Counted from the stretch's first letter, positions 15,301 to 30,300 are shown. The stretch: 64,000 nucleotides of DNA from Triplophysa rosa (GCF_024868665.1 NC_079907.1:15640413-15704412), one strand, 5' to 3'. Made by a program: numbers and translations. The notes: a model not told the origin generated them from the letters alone.

Positions 15301-18300
15301 ATGTTTACTTTCAATGACAAAACACAGCCTCCAGTGACTAACAGCGCAGATAAGATAAACAGAACCTCTCGTGGCCTCGTGTACCGAACGATCGCCAACG
15401 ATGTCACGGTTCCTAACAAGATAAAACCCTTATGTAACAAAATCCATTACTGTAGTAATTAAATTCTCTATCTGAGCAAAGGTAGCAAGGTGTCACGGTC
15501 ATAACTAGCGTGTCCATTGTGTAAAATAGCTCTTGGGAGAATGGCTCGATCCGTGAAATTGTATTATTTGGCTGTTAAGGTGGACTGTTTAATAAATCAT
15601 TGTGATGTTCAGGGTTATTAGCAAGCGTTGAGTACCAGTGGTTATAGTCCATGTGCTGACGGATAAGGGTGTGCGGCTGAACGGTGCTGTATGCGTCCAC
15701 CTCCGGCATGTTCATGTCATCAATGAAGTAGATGAGCCTCTTGCTGCCGGGCGGCCCGTAGTTCCTCCCTGCCTTCTTCTCTAAAGGTTTTTCCAGAACA
15801 GCTGCGGGGAAAGATGGCAGAGGACAGACGGTTTTTAGAATTGTTTGCCAGCACAATTTTTTTCAGAAGCGAAAGCAGAGGCATTTGCATAAAGTTAATG
15901 AGTTTATAGATAAAGCCTCAGCAACATGAAGTAATGCAAAGAAACGAAAATGAAGAGACTTTCTATGAATAGGGAATGGATTATTTATGATTATGATAGC
16001 AAGGAACATTCTTAATTTTTACATAAATTATCATCCTAACCACATTTGTCAAAATGGTAACATTAACTTTACATTAAGGTCTCATTCATTTATATTAGTC
16101 ACAGACTAACAACAAACAAATTATTTTTATCTCATTTATCATTTTTGATAATGTTGGTCGATACAAATTTAGTGAAATTTAACTAATTTTGAGAGATACT
16201 TTAAATAGGTATTAGTAAATGTTAAAAAAGATTTGTATACACTTCTTTGATCTGTTACAAAAAAAGAGATTTTAAAGAATGTGGAAAACCAAACAGCTCT
16301 GGGGCACCATTGACTACCATAGTATTTTTTCCCCCTACTATAGTAGTCAATAGTGCCCCAAAACAGTTTGATTACAAGCATTCTTCCAGTCATCTTTCGC
16401 TGTGTTCAACAGAAGAAAGAAAACTAAACAGGTTTGGAAAAACCTGAGGGAGAGTAAATGTTCGCATAATTTACTCGCATAAAAAATGTTGGATGGAAAC
16501 GCCAATATGTACATAGATTCTAAAAATGTGAGACGGATAATTTTATCTGCTTAGGAAATATGTGCATTAACTACAATGAAAACACCAAGAATAAATTCAT
16601 CAAAAAGTTTGACTCTAAAAAAAACCTACAACCTTCTTCTTAGCAGAAACTTCCATTTTCTACATGATATTTTGCAGCAGTTTATCAGGAAGGTAAGATT
16701 TTGTTCTTTTTGACTCACTGGATGAAAGTGGTGCTTTATTCGCACAAGTTTTATTCAGTACACCAATTTTTCGCATAAGTTAAATTCACAACTTGGGATG
16801 AAAACAGCTTATGCTACCAAAGTTACTCTAATAAACAACATATCAATAACAATAAACCATTATTTGGTTCCAAACTAGCAAGCCCCTACTGAATAACATA
16901 CGCCAGTTTTATCTTTTTGCCCTTTGTGGCAAAAACACATTGAACTGAATTGAACAAAATCAAGCAAAACAGTATATGTTCTAGACTGTATTTAACTTTT
17001 GAAAAGTTTCATACCCTACAGAAAGTATTGACTGTATACCAATGCAAGCATTTCCCTCTGATCATACAATATAATATAAACAAGTGCCTGGTCTGTTTCA
17101 TTGTGAATGCTGGTGAGACAGAAAGGAGTACGCAGATGAACACATGGGTGAGCATGCTGCCGAGTGATAAATATCAAACCAACAGATTGCAAAGACAGTA
17201 GAGGACACCAGCATAAATAAAACAGCTGACGCTCGGAGAAATGTGCCGTGGGTGTATGGATCAGATCACAAAAAAATCCGTCAACGTCCAAAGGGCATTC
17301 AAGTTGCACTTTTGGAAGCGATTTCGCTGTCAGTGATGTGAAAAGGGGGAAAGACTTACATACCTTGCAACATGGCTGAAGTAGTGTAGTAGTTGAAGGG
17401 GACATTTTTGATGGTGTATTTCTCAGGGTCCAAGGAACCGAGTTTGTCTCCCACCAGAACAGACTTTCCAGTGCCAGCGTTGCCTACCAACATGACTGGT
17501 CGCCTCCTCTCCAACAGACGGTCCATGAAATAGCGCACACGGATGGTCTCCGTAGTGTGGACGAGACAGGCCTGGAGGAGAAACACCCTGGGTCAGTTCC
17601 AATCGACTTTGTTTCAGCTTGAGTTGTATTTAAGTTTCCCGGCTTGTAAGAAAGCCAGAAACAACATCTTACATTATAGCTGTCATGACAATGGCGACGT
17701 TTGTGCCAAAGCATACCTAAGACACCGTTTTCGGTCAAATCTTAAGGCGGCATTTCATATGCAATCCCATAATGCATTGCAACCAGCTTTGAGATAAAAA
17801 TATATCCACGACTGCAGACGATGCAAAAGAAATGCCAGTTAACTATGAAGAAATAACACAGATATACAGAAATACAAACACATCAATGCAAACCTGGAGA
17901 GGTATGTCTGGATCCATTTCAAATTTCGGGATCATTTTTGTCCACGGCTCAAATTTTTTCGTCTCGGGATCGATGTAGTAATCAAATACGGTGCCTTGAG
18001 CCGGGAACTTTATGGTTTTGAACTCCGTCACCCACCACTTACTGAATTCCACCCTGTAATCCACGAGCTGCGGCGAAAGTGTACAGAAATTACAGGTTGC
18101 AGACGCTCGTAGTGTTAAAACATTCATTATTCGTTTCCAAATAAGGTGGTATTAAAAAAAAGATTCGGCTTTGGAAATGAAAATACACATGTAGAGAGTG
18201 GGCTGAAATAGTTTTTTGACTGAAGTTACATAAAATCCCACCTGATCCTGGAACATGGTCCCTCCGAAGGCCCAAACAGCTGCAAAGACAAAGTAGAGCT

Positions 18301-21300
18301 CATAGAGATCCTTATGGCAGTCTGGAGGAGTGTTTTCTGGGATGAGAAGACACTCCAGGAGGTAACACAGCATCTGGACCATACTCTGCTCAGGTATCGG
18401 AATGATCTTTTTAAATCTGGAAATAAGAAAGATAGAAGTTTTGTAACTAGAATTTGCATGAAGTGAAATACAGATGTGATTGGACACAGCCCCAGTACTA
18501 GGCTGGCTCGACTGGGGGGGCAATCATATATTCTAGTTGGGCAGATATATAATCATAGTTCATTACATGCACATTTTTTTTACATTTCTCTGTGATTTCA
18601 CTGACAGATCATTATTTAATAGATAATACAAATAAGACGTATTAATTATTTTATTTGCCAGCTGGATATGTTTGGAGGGGCAATGCCTCCTAGCCCCCCC
18701 CAGACCCAGCCCTAGCTCAGAAACAGGTATGTCTGAGCTACAGAGAAGGAAAACAGGACTCTAAAAGATGTAGTGTGTACTGTGACTCATACACAACCAT
18801 TGGGATCCAACAGAATTCTCAAAATAATGATTGTTCAATTTTTACACACTTTTTTTTAGAACATTTTTGTTTTCTAATGAATGAAATTGAAATGTTGGAA
18901 CAAATATATTTTTGTCTACACTGCAAAAAATGACATGGATATTTACTTAAAAATATTTTGTCTAATGTTGTTACCATTATTTTTTTAAGTACTTATTTGT
19001 AAAGCAATATTCCATGAATAAATCAAGTAAAATTACCTAAATTATTTAAGCACATGTCACACGATAAACTTAAGAAGAAATACTAATTTGAGCATTAGAG
19101 TTAACTTCTTGATCTCTTTTAACTTCAGTTTAACATTTCTTATTGTGTTTACAACATATATGATGTGCAACTAAGCAGAGAGTTGTCTCAGTACAGCATT
19201 AGCAGCATTACTGTTCACTGAGTGAAAAAACACACATCATGAGCTCTCCCATAACCTAAGCACAAGCACCACTCTTCTGAATGATGGTAACCACGAAGCT
19301 CAAACATACAAACAGAATCTCTTCTAAATCTCAAAGACAACTGAACAATAAAAACTATTAAGTCTTTCATTTGATTGTAAAGCACATAAAATAGCAGTTT
19401 TTCGCAAAAATGACTCTCCTAATGCTGTTGCATGCAAAGCATGCTGGGAACTCTAAATTCACTGCTCAGTAAGAGAAATTAAGCTAAAGAATTAATGTAG
19501 TCCCACCACAAAATAATTAAGTAAAGATCCTTTATACAATAAATTTGTGCATTTAGAATTCCAAGATTTTTTCTATAATTTTCTTCTTATAAAAATCAAG
19601 GACACCATTTTATTAAGTAAAGTTTACTCAATTAATTTCATGAAATCTACTACGACACATACTTTTTACACTGTAGAAATGTCAGACATTTAAGCATATA
19701 TGAAGAGTTTGGTTCCAAAATGCGATAAACGGCATTTAATAAAAAAGAGTTTCCGCCAAAATCAGTATTGTATCAGGTCGGTACTGAAAAGTCACTTTTT
19801 AATTTTACGCAAAATGCGATATCCATATACAGTATATAGGTGCTGGTCATATAATTACAATATCATCAAAAAGTTGATTTATTTCACTAATTCCATTCAA
19901 AAAGTGAAACTTGTATATTATATTCATTCATTACACACAGACTGATATATTTCAAATGTTTATTTCTTTTAATTTTGATGATTATAACTGACAACTAATG
20001 AAAATCCCAAATTCAGTATCTCAGAAAATTAAAATATTGTGAAAAGGTTCAATATTGAAGACACCTGGTGCCACACTCTAATCAGCTAATTAACTCAAAA
20101 CACCTGCAAAGGCCTTTAAATGGTCTCTCAGTCTAGTTCTGTAGGCTACACAATCATGGGGAAGACTGCTGACTTGACAGTTGTCCAAAAGACGACCATT
20201 AACACCTTGCACAAGGAGGGCAAGTCATTGCAAAAGAGGCTGGCTGTTCACAGAGCTCTGTGTCCAAGCACATTAATAGAGAGGTGAAGGGAGGTAGAAA
20301 AAAAGTGTACAAGCAATAGGGATAACCGCACCCTGGAGAGGATTGCGAAACATAACCCATTCAAAAATGTGGGGGAGATTCACAAAGAGTGGACTGCAGC
20401 TGGAGTCAGTGCTTCAAGAACCACTACGCACAGACGTATGCAAGACATGGGTTTCAGCTGTCGCATTCCTTGTGTCAAGCCACTCTTGAACAACAGACAG
20501 CGTCAGAAGCGTTTCGCCTGGACTAAAGACAAAAAGGACTGGACTGCTGCTGAGTGGTCCAAAGATATGTTCTCTGATGAAAGTAAATTGTGCATTTCCT
20601 TTGGAAATCAGGGTCCCAGAGTCTGGAGGAAGAGAGGAGAGGCACAGAATTCACGTTGCTTGAGGTCCAGTGTAAAGTTTCCACAGTCAGTGATGGTTTG
20701 GGGTGCCATGTCATCTGCTGGTGTTGGTCCACTGTGTTTTCTGAGGTCCAAGGTCAACGCAGCCGTATACCAGGAAGTTTTAGAGCACTTCATGCTTCCT
20801 GCTGCTGACCAACTTTATGGAGATGCAGATTTCATTTTCCAACAGGACTTGGCACCTGCACACAATGCCAAAGCTACCAGTACCTGGTTTAAGGACCATG
20901 GTATCCCTGTTCTTAATTGGCCAGCAAACTCGCCTGACCTTAACCCCATAGAAAATCTATGGAGTATTGTGAAGAGGAAGATGCGATATGCCAGACCCAA
21001 CAATGCAGAAGAGCTGAAGGCCACCATCAGAGCAACCTGGCCTCTCATAACACCTGAGCAGTGCCACAGACTGATCGACTCCATGCCACGCCGCATTGCT
21101 GCAGTAATTCAGGCAAAAGGAGCCCCAACTAAGTATTGAGTGCTGTACATGCTCATACTTTTCATGTTCATACTTTTCAGTTGGCCAAGATTTCTAAAAA
21201 TCCTTTCTTTGTATTGGTCTTAAGTAATATTCTAATTTTCTGAGATACTGAATTTGGGATTTTCATTAGTTGTCAGTTATAATCATCAAATTAAAAGAAA

Positions 21301-24300
21301 TAAACATTTGAAATATATCAGTCTGTGTGTAATGAATGAGTATAATATACAAGTTTCACTTTTTGAATGGAATTAGTGAAATAAATCAACTTTTTGATGA
21401 TATTCTAATTATATGACCAGCACCTATATATGTATTTTTAGTCCAGAGCCTGTATGTAAGATTATTATTGTATTGAGTTCAGAGGCTGTCATATGTGGAT
21501 CAACTCACTTTGTTGTATTTTCAACAGTTTCAATATGAAAAATAACTTTTATATTGACTCAATGGATTTATTGCATTTTGGGAAAAAAATCATGGATTTA
21601 TTGCATTTTGGGGAAAAAAATATCAGTTTTTATAATAAATCTTTTAAAATCAAAATCTGGATTTGAATTTTTTATGTTACTAGAACCTAAAGATGCCGTG
21701 TGAAACTTTGAAACAGAAAATAGTGGTTTTCATCTTGCCACTTTCTTTGTAAAGAAAACACATTTTTACTCAAATTAATCGAAATGGATTTATAGCGTAC
21801 TGGAACCAAACTCTTCATATACTGATAATAAAAGATCTTTAAGATCTATAAGCGTTTCAGAACTTTTGACTGGTACTGTATATAAGGGTCTACAATTTTT
21901 GAGTGAACCATTTCTTTAACTCTTTTCCCTATGACACAAAATCTAATAACAATCGAATTTAAAAGAAGAAACGCTACCTTGACCTGAGGGTATCAAGGCA
22001 CGATGGGAGATACTTGTCGAACAAAATGGTCAGATTGGCTTTCTCTGACTGGACTTCTCTCCTGTCAATCCAGCTGGACACCGGTGGATTCCAGCCTAAA
22101 TCTGCAGGGTTGATGTACAAAATGCCTGTGGGAAGAAACAGCAAAGATTGTGTTTTGCTTCTTGCCATCTCATGATTTATTGCTACAGTTTAGATTCAGA
22201 TTTTCTACTCTTGTTTCCCGGAGTTTGTTTCTTATGTACTGGTTTATTGTAATAGCTGCGAGGAAGGCAACAGAGGAGAAAGTGGAGGCGAGGAGAGCAA
22301 ACACTGACCAGCTCTGGAGACGGTCGCTGGCGTGGCAGTGCGTAGGTGGCTAATCTCAAACACCAGCCTCATGGTTGGATTCAGTGGGATTCTCTCATTA
22401 CTCGCCAGTGTCAGCACCTACAGTATCGCACACACACAGCCTCAGAACGCTGTCAACTCCACAAAATACAAGAACAAAGTGCAACTCTAAAGGTCATTTT
22501 TTGAATGGTGAAGGTCTTTTTAATGCGTTTCAGTTGAATGCGGCCCAACGCTTTTATGAAGACATTCGAATGCACTTCGATATTGAACTGGAGTTGTCTT
22601 GGCTTTACCTTGTTATCATCCATTACTGTGTTCAGTGACTCAATCCACATCGGATCAATATCGCCATCCAGGACAATCCACTTGGGTCCGCCGTGACCGA
22701 TGTTAGCCAGCTCACGCATGATATTAGAAAACAGCCCTGGGGGGAGAAGCACACACGTTGATTCTCGCACTGCAAACCAATGTTATGGAACTGCCGGGAA
22801 AAAAAAAGAGCGTCGGCAGCTCGTACCGTCTTTCCAATCGCGCGTGGCTGGATTTATAATGCCGAAAAGCTCATCGTTGGTGACAGCTTTGGGGTTGAGA
22901 TCAGCCCACACGGGCCTTCGCTTCATATTTTGATATGTCTTGTAGAGAGACTTGAGGACCTGGGATTTCCCCGTGCCGGCATTGCCCACCACGAACACGG
23001 AGTGACGGACGGCCAAAAGCTCCTCCAGCTGAACCATCTGAGAGGTCGGTGAAGAACAGAGCTGAGTTAGATACACAGTACAAGGCCATAAAGTTGCTTT
23101 TCTTAAAGTTTTTCACTATGAAACATTACACGGGAGAGACAAACAAGCTCGTCTGGCTAAAAGCAGCTTTTGCAGGATCCTATAACTGTTGTGGTTCGCA
23201 TCACGCCACACAACAAAAACAAGAAAAGTTCAACTAAATGATCTCCCTGTCCTCCCTGAGATTCAGTTTCAATACAATTGTATTCTCACCGCACAGTCAT
23301 GGCATAGAAAAAAGGCAAAATTAGACATCTGAATTGCGGTGGGATTCAGAATCTTGTGTACAAATTATAAGTTGTTGTCATTTTGTTTACGAGTCATTTG
23401 TTTAGTACTGCACAGTGAAACACATATGGGAAATTCCAGAGTTATGGATGTGACCTTTTCAGTCAAAACTTGAAATATAAATTCTCAAAGAATGTATTTA
23501 ACACCAATATATTGAATCATCTGTTTATATTTGACTAAACCCCTGATGACAGAGTACAGAAGTCTACGCACAAGTTTTCTATTTTAAAAGAGAGAAAAAA
23601 ATAATAGGTTATGGATGTGACAAAAAGGACGAACAACACACTTTGTATGATTTCTGTGAATTGAAATGTGCTAACCAATGTGTTTATTGTGTTTTATAAA
23701 ACATAACTATATTTTAATTTTCATGTGCCCATATATGAGGAAAATTGACTGTTATGGATGTGACAATTCACTTACCTGACTACAGACTAACTATGTTTTA
23801 AAAACACACAAAAAATGCTTTCAAAACTTTACATTGTATTTAAATCACCAAATATTGACATTGGAGTATGGTAAAAACGTTTTACAGCATCTGAAATGTC
23901 TTTCGAACATTTTGTTTCCAGTCTCAATGAGATCGGCCGGTGTTGAAATCATCTTGAATAAACAACCTACTGTTTTCGTATAGTTGCAAAACTAATTTAA
24001 TATTCCAGCAATCCAGTTTTCATTTAAGTCTTCTGTTAACCTTTGAACACAAAAACAAACCTGGCATTTAATGTAGGCCCAAAGCATTCATCTGTGAAAC
24101 ATTCATCTGGGCTTTGAGATTTAATTTATGGCGCTCAATGGCAAAAACTGCAGCCAACAAAACAGTTTCATGTCACTGGCCAAATTTTTCTTTTAATGCT
24201 TTTAAAAGTATGAGATTGCAGAAACGTTCATAATGTAAATGAAGTTGGGACGGGACGGACGCAGAGGTAAACTGTGTGGGACGGATGTGCATAAGTGGAA

Positions 24301-27300
24301 TGAAAATATCAGTTGCGGACAGACCTCAAGTACAAATTCAGAGTCACTTTACACACCATTACGCTCTTACATTCACGGATTTCCTGAATGTTTCATATTG
24401 AAACGTAAGTGGAAAGATTGCACTCTTGGTGGTACTGCCGTGAACACCCACTTGTTCGCCGAGCGTCGACTCACAATTAAATCCTATCTTATAAACATTT
24501 AGACAGAGAGCAGCTTCCTTCTGAGAGTGAAGAGGAGAAAAACGACTTCAGATTTTCCTTTTGGAACTGATGGTATGTTCAGTCAATGGCATTGATGTAG
24601 CCTCCCGTTGGGTTCCTTTGGCATCACAGAGGGTTTCTCTGATTGCCGCTTTGATCTGATATCTGTCAGGGGCTGCGGTTAATGGTAGACTAGAACTTAA
24701 GCACACATCTCCCTCTCTCTAGCGCACCTGCCCTCAAACAAATCAACGACCAGAAGCAAGCTGTGGCTCAGGGTGTCAGACAGGCACATCCCGTTGACCC
24801 CGGTGTTCCGGAGTCAGATGCGTGTTTCTTCTCGTGCCGTGACTGGGGTTAAATACATCGATGGGAGCCGGGCCTCCCTTGATGGAGCGCTGTTATGTTG
24901 TTTCTGTACCACTTTGACCTGTCTGAGATTACACTTATTTCCCCTGGCTCTAGCGAACGGAAGAGCTGATATCTAGATCTCGGCCTAATGCTCAAAATTA
25001 GAGCTCCTCTTCGGCACCCGAGGCACTATTACACTGCAATTCCTGCTATCTTTGATTTGTCCAATATATCCACTTCCAGACTGCTTTGACACTAATGTCT
25101 ATTTGCTTGAAACACAACAGCGCGTTTATGGCTCGTAGCGGAAGATAATGCGCACCAGAAAAAGAGGTGAAGTTGAGAAAAAAACGCAATTGCTACATCA
25201 ATCAGAGCTGCGGTGGTGGAGTTGCTCTGGGTTTTGCTAAACCTCTGTTGCGTTGGACTGTCTGTCAATCACAAACTGATGTGAGGTGTTGAAGACCATT
25301 ACAGCAAGCAACAAAAAGCAAAAAAATATGATAAAAAGAAGAAATAAAAAAGAAATAATGGATCTTTCCTAAAATGCGTTTACTTTTAAGACTTTTTGAG
25401 ACTTTATAAAACATACAAAAATACATTGACCTACGACTTATTAGATAACTACCTAACAGAAATTTAACTTTGTATACCTCCAGAACAAAATGATAATTTA
25501 ACCCTTAAACCTCTTCTGAAAAAAGCCAAAACAATCTAATTTGTTATTAATTTTTGCGTTAAAAATATATTGAATCATCGAATCGTCAGTTGTGTTGACC
25601 ATTAAACCATTGAAACCAAGGTTATTACTAAAGTTTACTACTACAGTTAACTAAAACTGAAACTATTAAAACATTTGTTAATTAAAATAAAATATCAACC
25701 TAAATGTTAAACTAAACTAAAATAACTAATAACTAAATTATTGTTATAATAAACAATAAAATAAAAAACAAACGAACGAAAATTATGAAAACAGAAAATT
25801 TTAAAATAAAAGCTAATTCAAAATAAAAAACTACTATAATAGTATAACTAAAACTAAAACAACTCGGATTAAAACCTAATTTAATTTATTTTAGAAAAAA
25901 ACTAGCCCCTAATTTTTTATAACTTATTTAGGCTAGATTAATACCTGGATACGTAATTGCATTGTATTATTAAATTATAGTATTATTGTTTCTTCTTTTT
26001 ACCTTCAAATGATAATTTACCTTCATCTCAATTGCTTAAAAATAACAAAATCTCGCAAATCTGGAGTTTAAACCTATTGCTGGGTTCACACCAAACGCAA
26101 ATTAAAAGATTTGCATTTGTAAATTACATACAAAGTCAATGCAAAGACACAAATAGACACGAACTCGCATCAATCGCATCTTCTGCGCAAGTTGAAAAAT
26201 TTCAACTCGAGCGAGAAATTCTCGCGAAGAGCTCATTGACACCTACTGTTTGACGGGTCCAGACGCGTGAAGACACTTTCCTTCATGGGATGTTTTTCGC
26301 GTCACTCACGGGAATATAACAAACTTCCCACGAGTAATAAAGAGCGTGGAACGCGACTGTTCGCGTTTGGTGTGAACACATGGCTGTAGCCAGGGTTTGA
26401 AAATTTGTGAGCTCCGGGCTGGGGTGTCAATAATTATACCTAATATTACCAATAAATGCTATAAATGATTCAACTTGAATAAATATAATGATTAATAAAG
26501 TTAACAAATTATAAACTTATATAACTATGAACAGGGCTTTATACTGTGGCTAGTGGTTTTCCAAAACAACTATTGTAACTGGTTCAACGCCTCGAACCAG
26601 CGTTGATCCAGACTCCAGAATGGGAGAGGGGCGCGCTAACGAGTAGGCTAAAGACCGCAGTCTCTAGCGTTTATCGCTAAAGCACATCTTGAGGTCAGGG
26701 AGTCAGGTTTACTCCGTTACACTAGTCACTCAGCATTTTCACTGTCAACAACTTTGTTTTGGGGAAATTATTTTATATGATTAAAGTTAACAATGGCATG
26801 CTGTGAGATCGAGCTTCAAAAACATGCCCAAAATAAAAATGTTCCCATATGCAACTCCTATATTAACTTCCTAAAGTGTGCAATTGCGTGAAAAAAAGCA
26901 CGCACTCACTCACATTTATATTTACATTTAGTCATTTACATTTACATTTAGTCATTTACATTTACATTTAGTCATTTAGCAGACGCTTTTATCCAAAGCG
27001 ACTTACAAAGAGTTCAGGGCGCAATAAGCGATCTGTCATATAGGAGCAATAATACAATAGGTGCTAATACAAATTTACTAGTTTCAAGAAAAGCTAGACC
27101 ACTACCTGTTAAGAGAAAGAGACAGGGTTAGTTTTTTTTCTCATTGTCTGTCAAGTATTCACAGAAAAGATGGTTTTTAAGTAGTTTTTTGAATGTTGTG
27201 AGAGATGTGGTTAACCGGACCGAGTTAGGAAGAATGTTCCACCAGGAAGGAGTTGTGAAGGAGAATGAGCGGAAAAGCAATTTACTGCCCTTATGAGAAA

Positions 27301-30300
27301 ACTCACAACTCTATCAATCTCGTGACACCACCAGCCTCCCATGAAATTGAAGTGAAATTAATCCATCTTTTACACGGACAATAAACAACTTTGTAAACTG
27401 TATTGACTAAACTAAAAGAGTTTTGAACTTCTCATTATTCATTCAGAGCTTCACATTCTACTTTTGAATATGAAAAAAATACCGAGGTCCGGACCTCATA
27501 GCTGGCTACGGCCATGTGTGAACACAGCATAATTGTTCTTACTGATTTTTGGTAAAAGGGTTGACTAACTTTACATTACAATTCCACTGGCATTTCAAGA
27601 TTTTCAAGCCATATTTTAATATCCTGTTTGTGGAAAATGCCTCGAGATGGTGTCCTGTGATACGGCAAGGCATGAACATTACGCACCCTTCATGTCTATC
27701 TCTTGTCTCTCTAATATCAGGGAGCCCTCAAAGAGTTCGTATTTTTCATCCAAATTTACCTTTAGCACAAAGTTGTCCTCAGCCTGCAGTTTCAGATCCA
27801 AAACGGACTGCTTGACAAATTTCTCAAAGTCCATGTCCCTTTTTCGAGGCACGTCTAGAGCCGGAAAGAGGTCCCCGATGAGGCCCATGAAGACAGGCAT
27901 GTCATCGGTCACGATCTTAGGGATGTTAAAGTCTCTCAGGGCTCTCATCAGCACCTGGTCCTCAGGTCTGTCCGGATCGCCTCTCTTCAGTGAACCAGCT
28001 ACCACCAGCACCGATTTAATAGCCCGCAGTCCCCAGTCATAGTGATCCTAAGAAGACAACAAATATACAAAAAGACTGCAGCAAACGGTAAAAACATTCC
28101 ACTACCGCAGGTGAAAAGCTATTACACACTATTTAATAATAATTGATTCAGCTGCACTTTGATTTTTTTTCATTCACATATTTCACAGTTTGTATCAGAT
28201 GTACCCAAAAACAATTTATATAATAACAGCAATAAGATAGCAGGATTGACTGCATTTTTATTAGAAAACAATTGGGTTTCTCATAACGCTGCAATCAAAT
28301 AAAGTCCCTATGACAGATAAACATTCCCCAAACCGGCAGAAAAATTGCTCTTACTAAAAGGAAATAGGTCTCTAAAATAAGAAAATAAGAAAAAAACGTA
28401 TTGGTTCTTTTTGTAAATTACAAAATTTAAATGGTGGCAATAATGAAATCTGTCTGTAACATCACCATGTTCGTTTTCATATTCAGTTTCATTAGACCAT
28501 ATCGTTGCTGTCCTACCACAACCTCGGGTGTCCCGGATGTTTCAGGAAATGGAAAAACACTGTTTTTTTAAAGCATAAATTCTGTGTTGTCAAAGTTGAC
28601 AAGCACTTTTTAATACTTTCTGTTGGTTAGATATTTGCAAAACCCAGTGACAAACAAAGGGTGACTAATAATAATGATCACGAAATATGGAGATACAGTA
28701 CGAGGTTTCAGAAGGACAGCAGCGTTGTCACAGACCAAATACCAGTAATTGTGAAATACTGTAAAAATGATTAATGCAAATTGCAGACATATTCAGCAAC
28801 ACATCATATGGTGGGGACATGGTTTATAGCGAGGGAAACATATCCCTCATTATTACAACATTATTAAAACGTTGTTGCCCATTTATTCCTATAGGGACAA
28901 AAATTTTAAATTTGGTTTAAATACATATAAAGATAAAAAGATCATCATTCACAACCTGTTTCTAAAATTTAAAACATTATGTTGATAATAAACAGAATAT
29001 CTGATGAACCCTAAAGTGACCTGACTGATGCGTTCTGCGGTATTTCTGCATAACAAAGTGATTTGGTGACATTTACTTTATATTCTCTCATTTATTATTT
29101 ATCAAGTTAGTCATTCACTGTCATCCGTTTTTGTTTAGTCACGGACACTTGTATGTGCAAAAAGCAAGAGTTTTCATGGAAAGAGCTAGAAACTGTGGTG
29201 GCTTATTTGATAAAACATGATGAGGGATGTTGTCATTTTACTTTATGAAGTCATTTTAAACCCACCCCATTTAAAATGATTTCAGACGTATGCGTTGATT
29301 TATATAGCGTAATAGTGCAAACCTGTTTAGATAGCAACTCCTTGCAGAGCTGATATAGTGTGATGAACTTTCTGGCCAAGAGTCGAGCCTCAATAAAGCC
29401 TTCAGCCACCAACATGATCTCGCAGATGAGCTCAAAATCTGGCACGACCATCGCACATGGCCTGCAGAGCAGAAAAAATGATCAACATAGGACCAGATGC
29501 AGAAATAAAAAAAAAGTTTGCCAAGCATTAAACACATCGTATAGTACTGTACATAGACAGACCTATTTTAAACTTCCCTGAAAATCAACCATTTACATTT
29601 AGTCATTTAGCAGACGCTTTTATCCAAAGCGACTTACAGATGAGGGAAACAATGGAAGCAATTGGAACAACGTAAGGACAACAAAAAGCATAAGTGCAAT
29701 AAAAAACTGCTCTCATATAGCCTACCACAGTATACAGAGCTAAGTTATTTACTTTTTTGAAAGAGTAGAAAAGAGATAGAAGTCAGAACTGATCGGTCAG
29801 GTGTTGACAGAAGAGATGTGTTTTTAGACGATGTGCTAAGCATCCTCTAATGGAAAAACTTTATAGCTGAAAATAGCAATATTTCACAGTATTAAACTTT
29901 AAAATCTCTGTAATAAAAAAGCCCAGGTGGCATCATATCTCCTTTTAAACAGAAACCAAATTCGATATCTAAAAACAGCGGATTCTCCTTTAAGACCAAA
30001 CACCATTTAATAACATGCAAATCCTAGGCTTACCTAAAGAGAGCCTTGAGGTTTTCCGGTAGCTCAGTCCTTCCAGCGTATCCAGGGTTCATAGTTATAA
30101 AGATGCCCACCGATGGAACCAGGTTTACGTCCTCACCCATGAAGTTAAATCTCTTCTTCTTGTCTCGAATAGCATCTTGAATACTTTTCACCTGATGGAT
30201 CACACGTTCTCAATATAAATGTAAATGGTACAGAATTTTTGCATTTGCTGCTCTGAAGAGCAAAACAAGAATGTGATAGCACGACAGATCTTAAGATTTA

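Larger units (their letters stand above)
19699..21819. mobile_element. Outer MITE split by the Tc1 element
   Basis: The sequence tatatgaagagtttggttcc at 19697-19716 is exactly inverted at 21802-21821 (ggaaccaaactcttcatata). The two halves flank the Tc1 insertion. Removing the Tc1 leaves an element of roughly 0.5 kb bounded by TA, as in Tc1/mariner-type MITEs. It must be older than the Tc1 copy. Confidence 0.75.
26078..27528. mobile_element. MITE with TIR GGGTTCACACCAAACGC, interrupted
   Basis: The left end gctgggttcacaccaaacgc is mirrored by gcgtttggtgtgaacac at 26363-26379 and the terminal agc after 27525. A second element has inserted into the right terminal repeat, duplicating TGTGAACAC. 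Confidence 0.75.

Noticed and set aside
27647..28042. 131-codon plus-strand open frame
   Set aside because: It is the exact antisense of dynein exon e23 and has no similarity of its own.
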